From contig NZ_JXJT01000016.1 in the NCBI RefSeq assembly GCF_002441885.1, positions 1 to 47,284 on the forward strand: a stretch of DNA of 47,284 bases, given 5' to 3'. This DNA is from Pseudolactococcus chungangensis CAU 28 = DSM 22330 (GTDB lineage: Bacteria > Bacillota > Bacilli > Lactobacillales > Streptococcaceae). Of the stretch, positions 44,531-47,284 are shown one piece after another; position 1 is the first letter of the stretch, and each line of letters starts with the position of its first letter. Under the pieces are notes generated by a model. It did not search any database and was not told where the DNA came from. It saw only the letters and a program-made list of their open reading frames with translations. The position numbers and the translations under genes were made by a program.

Positions 44531-44559
44531 TTGACAAATTGTCTGAAAAATCGTAAAAT
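44531..44559 (+). promoter_or_regulatory. ilvC promoter with CodY-like box in the spacer
   Basis: Consensus TTGACA (44531-44536), 17 bases, TAAAAT (44554-44559). AATTGTCTGAAAAAT (44537-44551) matches the CodY consensus at 13 of 15 and fills the spacer. Confidence 0.8.
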
Positions 44560-44588
44560 TATATCATATTTAAAAATTGATTGAATTT

Positions 44589-45691
<1,103 letters not shown>

Positions 45692-45700
45692 GCCAAAAAT

Positions 45701-45768
45701 ACAGACACTTCTGTCTATCGTTTTTTACTTGGAAGAAAGCTGAGCTTGGTCTCAGCTTTTCTTTTTGA
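45701..45768 (+). terminator. ilvC tandem terminators
   Basis: First hairpin AGACA/TGTCT (45703-45716) followed by TTTTTT. The second, stronger one is AAAGCTGAG (45736-45744) with CTCAGCTTT (45751-45759) and a T-rich tail to 45766. Confidence 0.8.
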
Positions 45769-45799
45769 TTAGTTTGAAAAAATGAAGGAATTTAATTTT

Positions 45800-47050
45800 A
45801 TGGTAACTTACAAAGATGTATTAGCTGCTAACGATGTATTGAAAAATGTTGTCATTCGAACACCGATGAGACGAGATAGCTACTTATCTGAAAAATATGA
45901 TGCGAATATTTATCTCAAGCAAGAAAATGTCCAGAAAGTACGGTCGTTTAAGTTGCGAGGCGCTTATTATGCAATTCATAATTTACCACAAGATAAATTA
46001 AAATGTGGGGTTGTTTGTGCCAGTGCAGGAAATCATGCGCAAGGCGTAGCTTATACTTGTCAAGAATTGAAAATCCCTGCAACAATTTTCATGCCGACAA
46101 CCACGCCACAACAAAAAATTACGCAAGTTAAATTTTTTGGCGGAGATTATGCCGAAATTGCACTTGTTGGTGACACATTTGATGAGTCCGCTACTGCGGC
46201 CATCGATTATGCGCTCCGTGAAAATAAAACATTCATCGACCCGTTTGATAATCCCGATGTGATTTCTGGTCAGGGTACTGTTGCCGTAGAGATTTTTGAA
46301 ACAGCTAAGCAAGAACACCTTAAAATTGATACACTTCTAGCTGCAGTTGGTGGAGGTGGCCTGATTTCGGGTGTCTCACTCTATGCAAAATATGCGAGTC
46401 CAGAAACCAAAGTTATTGGTGTAGAAGCATCAGGAGCCAGGTCGATGCAAGCAGCATTTGACAACAATGGTCCAGTTAAACTTAAGACAATTGATAAATT
46501 TGCAGATGGTATTGCTGTTCAAAAAGTGGGACAGTTAACCTATCAAATTGCCAAAGAAAATGTCGATGAACTGGTGCATGCGGATGAAGGATTGATATCA
46601 AGTACGATTTTAGATCTCTACTCTAAACAGGGTATCGTAGTTGAACCAGCGGGTGCAACTAGTGTAGCAGCGTTAGAGTTAATAAAAGATGAAATAAAAG
46701 GTCAGACAATTGTTTGCATTATATCTGGTGGCAATAACGATATCAATCGGATGCAAGAAATTGAAGAAAAAAGTTTAGTTTATGAAGGTTTGAAACACTA
46801 TTTTGTCGTAAACTTTCCGCAAAGACCAGGAGCCTTACGTGAGTTTGTCAACGATATCTTAGGACCTCACGATGACATTACGCGTTTTGAGTATATTAAG
46901 CGAGCGAATAAAGGTACTGGACCGGTTTTGATTGGCATTTTGCTGGCGAATAAACAAGATCAAGCTCAACTCATTGAACGATTAGCAGAGTTTGACAATA
47001 AATTTATTGATTTAAAAGGACAAGAAAGTTTATATAACTTATTGGTCTAA
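45800..47050 (+). CDS. ilvA: Threonine dehydratase, biosynthetic
   Basis: 416 residues from ATG 45800, chosen because GAAGGA (45784-45789) is 10 bases upstream; ATG 45782 has none. PLP enzyme deaminating threonine to 2-oxobutyrate, entry to isoleucine. PLP Lys51 in VRSFKLRGAYYAI, CASAGNHAQGVAY (~79) and AVGGGGLISGVSLYA (~182) are fold type II motifs. A single short C-terminal ACT-like regulatory domain (residues ~330-416, HYFVVNFPQRPGALREFV) allows isoleucine feedback. No clear promoter of its own, so partial readthrough from ilvC is likely. Confidence 0.97.
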   Translation: MVTYKDVLAANDVLKNVVIRTPMRRDSYLSEKYDANIYLKQENVQKVRSFKLRGAYYAIHNLPQDKLKCGVVCASAGNHAQGVAYTCQELKIPATIFMPTTTPQQKITQVKFFGGDYAEIALVGDTFDESATAAIDYALRENKTFIDPFDNPDVISGQGTVAVEIFETAKQEHLKIDTLLAAVGGGGLISGVSLYAKYASPETKVIGVEASGARSMQAAFDNNGPVKLKTIDKFADGIAVQKVGQLTYQIAKENVDELVHADEGLISSTILDLYSKQGIVVEPAGATSVAALELIKDEIKGQTIVCIISGGNNDINRMQEIEEKSLVYEGLKHYFVVNFPQRPGALREFVNDILGPHDDITRFEYIKRANKGTGPVLIGILLANKQDQAQLIERLAEFDNKFIDLKGQESLYNLLV

Positions 47051-47063
47051 AATAACTAATATA

Positions 47064-47114
47064 AAAACATCTAAAATGAGCAGTGTCAGTAAAGGTAATT
47101 TTAGGTGTTTTAAT
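47064..47114 (+). terminator. ilvA terminator
   Basis: AAAACATCTAAAAT (47064-47077) with ATTTTAGGTGTTTT (47098-47111, one G-U), ending in a T run; the loop is 20 bases. Confidence 0.75.
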
Positions 47115-47262
47115 TAACCCTTCTGTTAAGAGAAAAATAGAAAACGAAAGTTTATGATGCTTAAACTACCTTAAAATCAATTGTTAACGAGAAATAATAG
47201 GTCTTCAAGATATAATATATTTTAAAGATTAAAAATAAAAACAAAAATATTTCAAAAAAGAG

Positions 47263-47268
47263 TTGACA
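47263..47268 (+). promoter_or_regulatory. -35 box of a promoter cut by the window end
   Basis: Consensus TTGACA at 47263-47268; a -10 box at 17 bases would start at 47286, outside the window. It probably serves the next gene. The rest of 47112-47262 is AT-rich and I see no gene in it. Confidence 0.45.
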
Positions 47269-47284
47269 TGTTTGGTAAGATTTG

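Overview
The window looks like a chromosomal segment of a low-GC lactic acid bacterium of the genus Lactococcus in the broad sense. The evidence is the gene order polC / comG / ispE / zit / pbp2A / rpmG-secE-nusG / S10-spc-alpha / ilvDBNCA, the Lactobacillales-type PolC, the MarR-type zinc operon and CodY-like boxes on the ilv genes. A two-gene glutathione set and an ilv cluster without leu genes differ from what I remember of L. lactis. They could point to the L. piscium / L. raffinolactis branch, but that placement is a guess. I see no tRNA, rRNA, CRISPR array, prophage or intact insertion sequence.

Bases 1-3250 are the only clearly accessory part: a reverse-strand DUF4430-type lipoprotein, the scar of a deleted CbbX/SpoVK-like AAA+ ATPase, a DUF4143-type AAA ATPase behind a triple direct repeat, and an unrecognised 204-residue protein. 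Bases 3249-7643 are polC. Bases 7712-11415 hold the competence pseudopilus operon comGA-GG, with overlapping genes and many non-AUG starts. Then come ispE, a D-amino-acid aminotransferase, a zinc operon zitR-zitQ-zitP lacking the binding-protein gene, an RluA-type pseudouridine synthase on the reverse strand, a DUF2568-like membrane protein, the class A penicillin-binding protein, rpmG-secE, nusG, thrC and reverse-strand mscL.

Bases 22107-37330 are the S10-spc-alpha ribosomal cluster from rpsJ to rplQ, including secY, adk, infA and rpoA, with small rpmD and rpmJ. Its coding content is ordinary, but its spacers are not: several gaps of 100-270 bases carry strong inverted repeats. secY, adk and infA have recognisable promoters of their own. 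The infA promoter has its -10 box inside the loop of the adk terminator.

Bases 37570-40096 encode glutamate-cysteine ligase and a separate ATP-grasp glutathione synthetase module overlapping it by 17 bases. Bases 40320-47050 are ilvD, ilvB, ilvN, ilvC and ilvA, with separate promoters before ilvD, ilvB and ilvC, each carrying a CodY-like box. thrC makes the threonine that IlvA deaminates, so both ends of the threonine-to-isoleucine route are in the window. The most unusual signals are regulatory: three genes that appear to be transcribed leaderless (ispE, the rluA-like gene, pbp2A), a possible Shine-Dalgarno switch before nusG, competing hairpins before rplF, and a Leu/Ile-rich possible leader peptide before ilvD.
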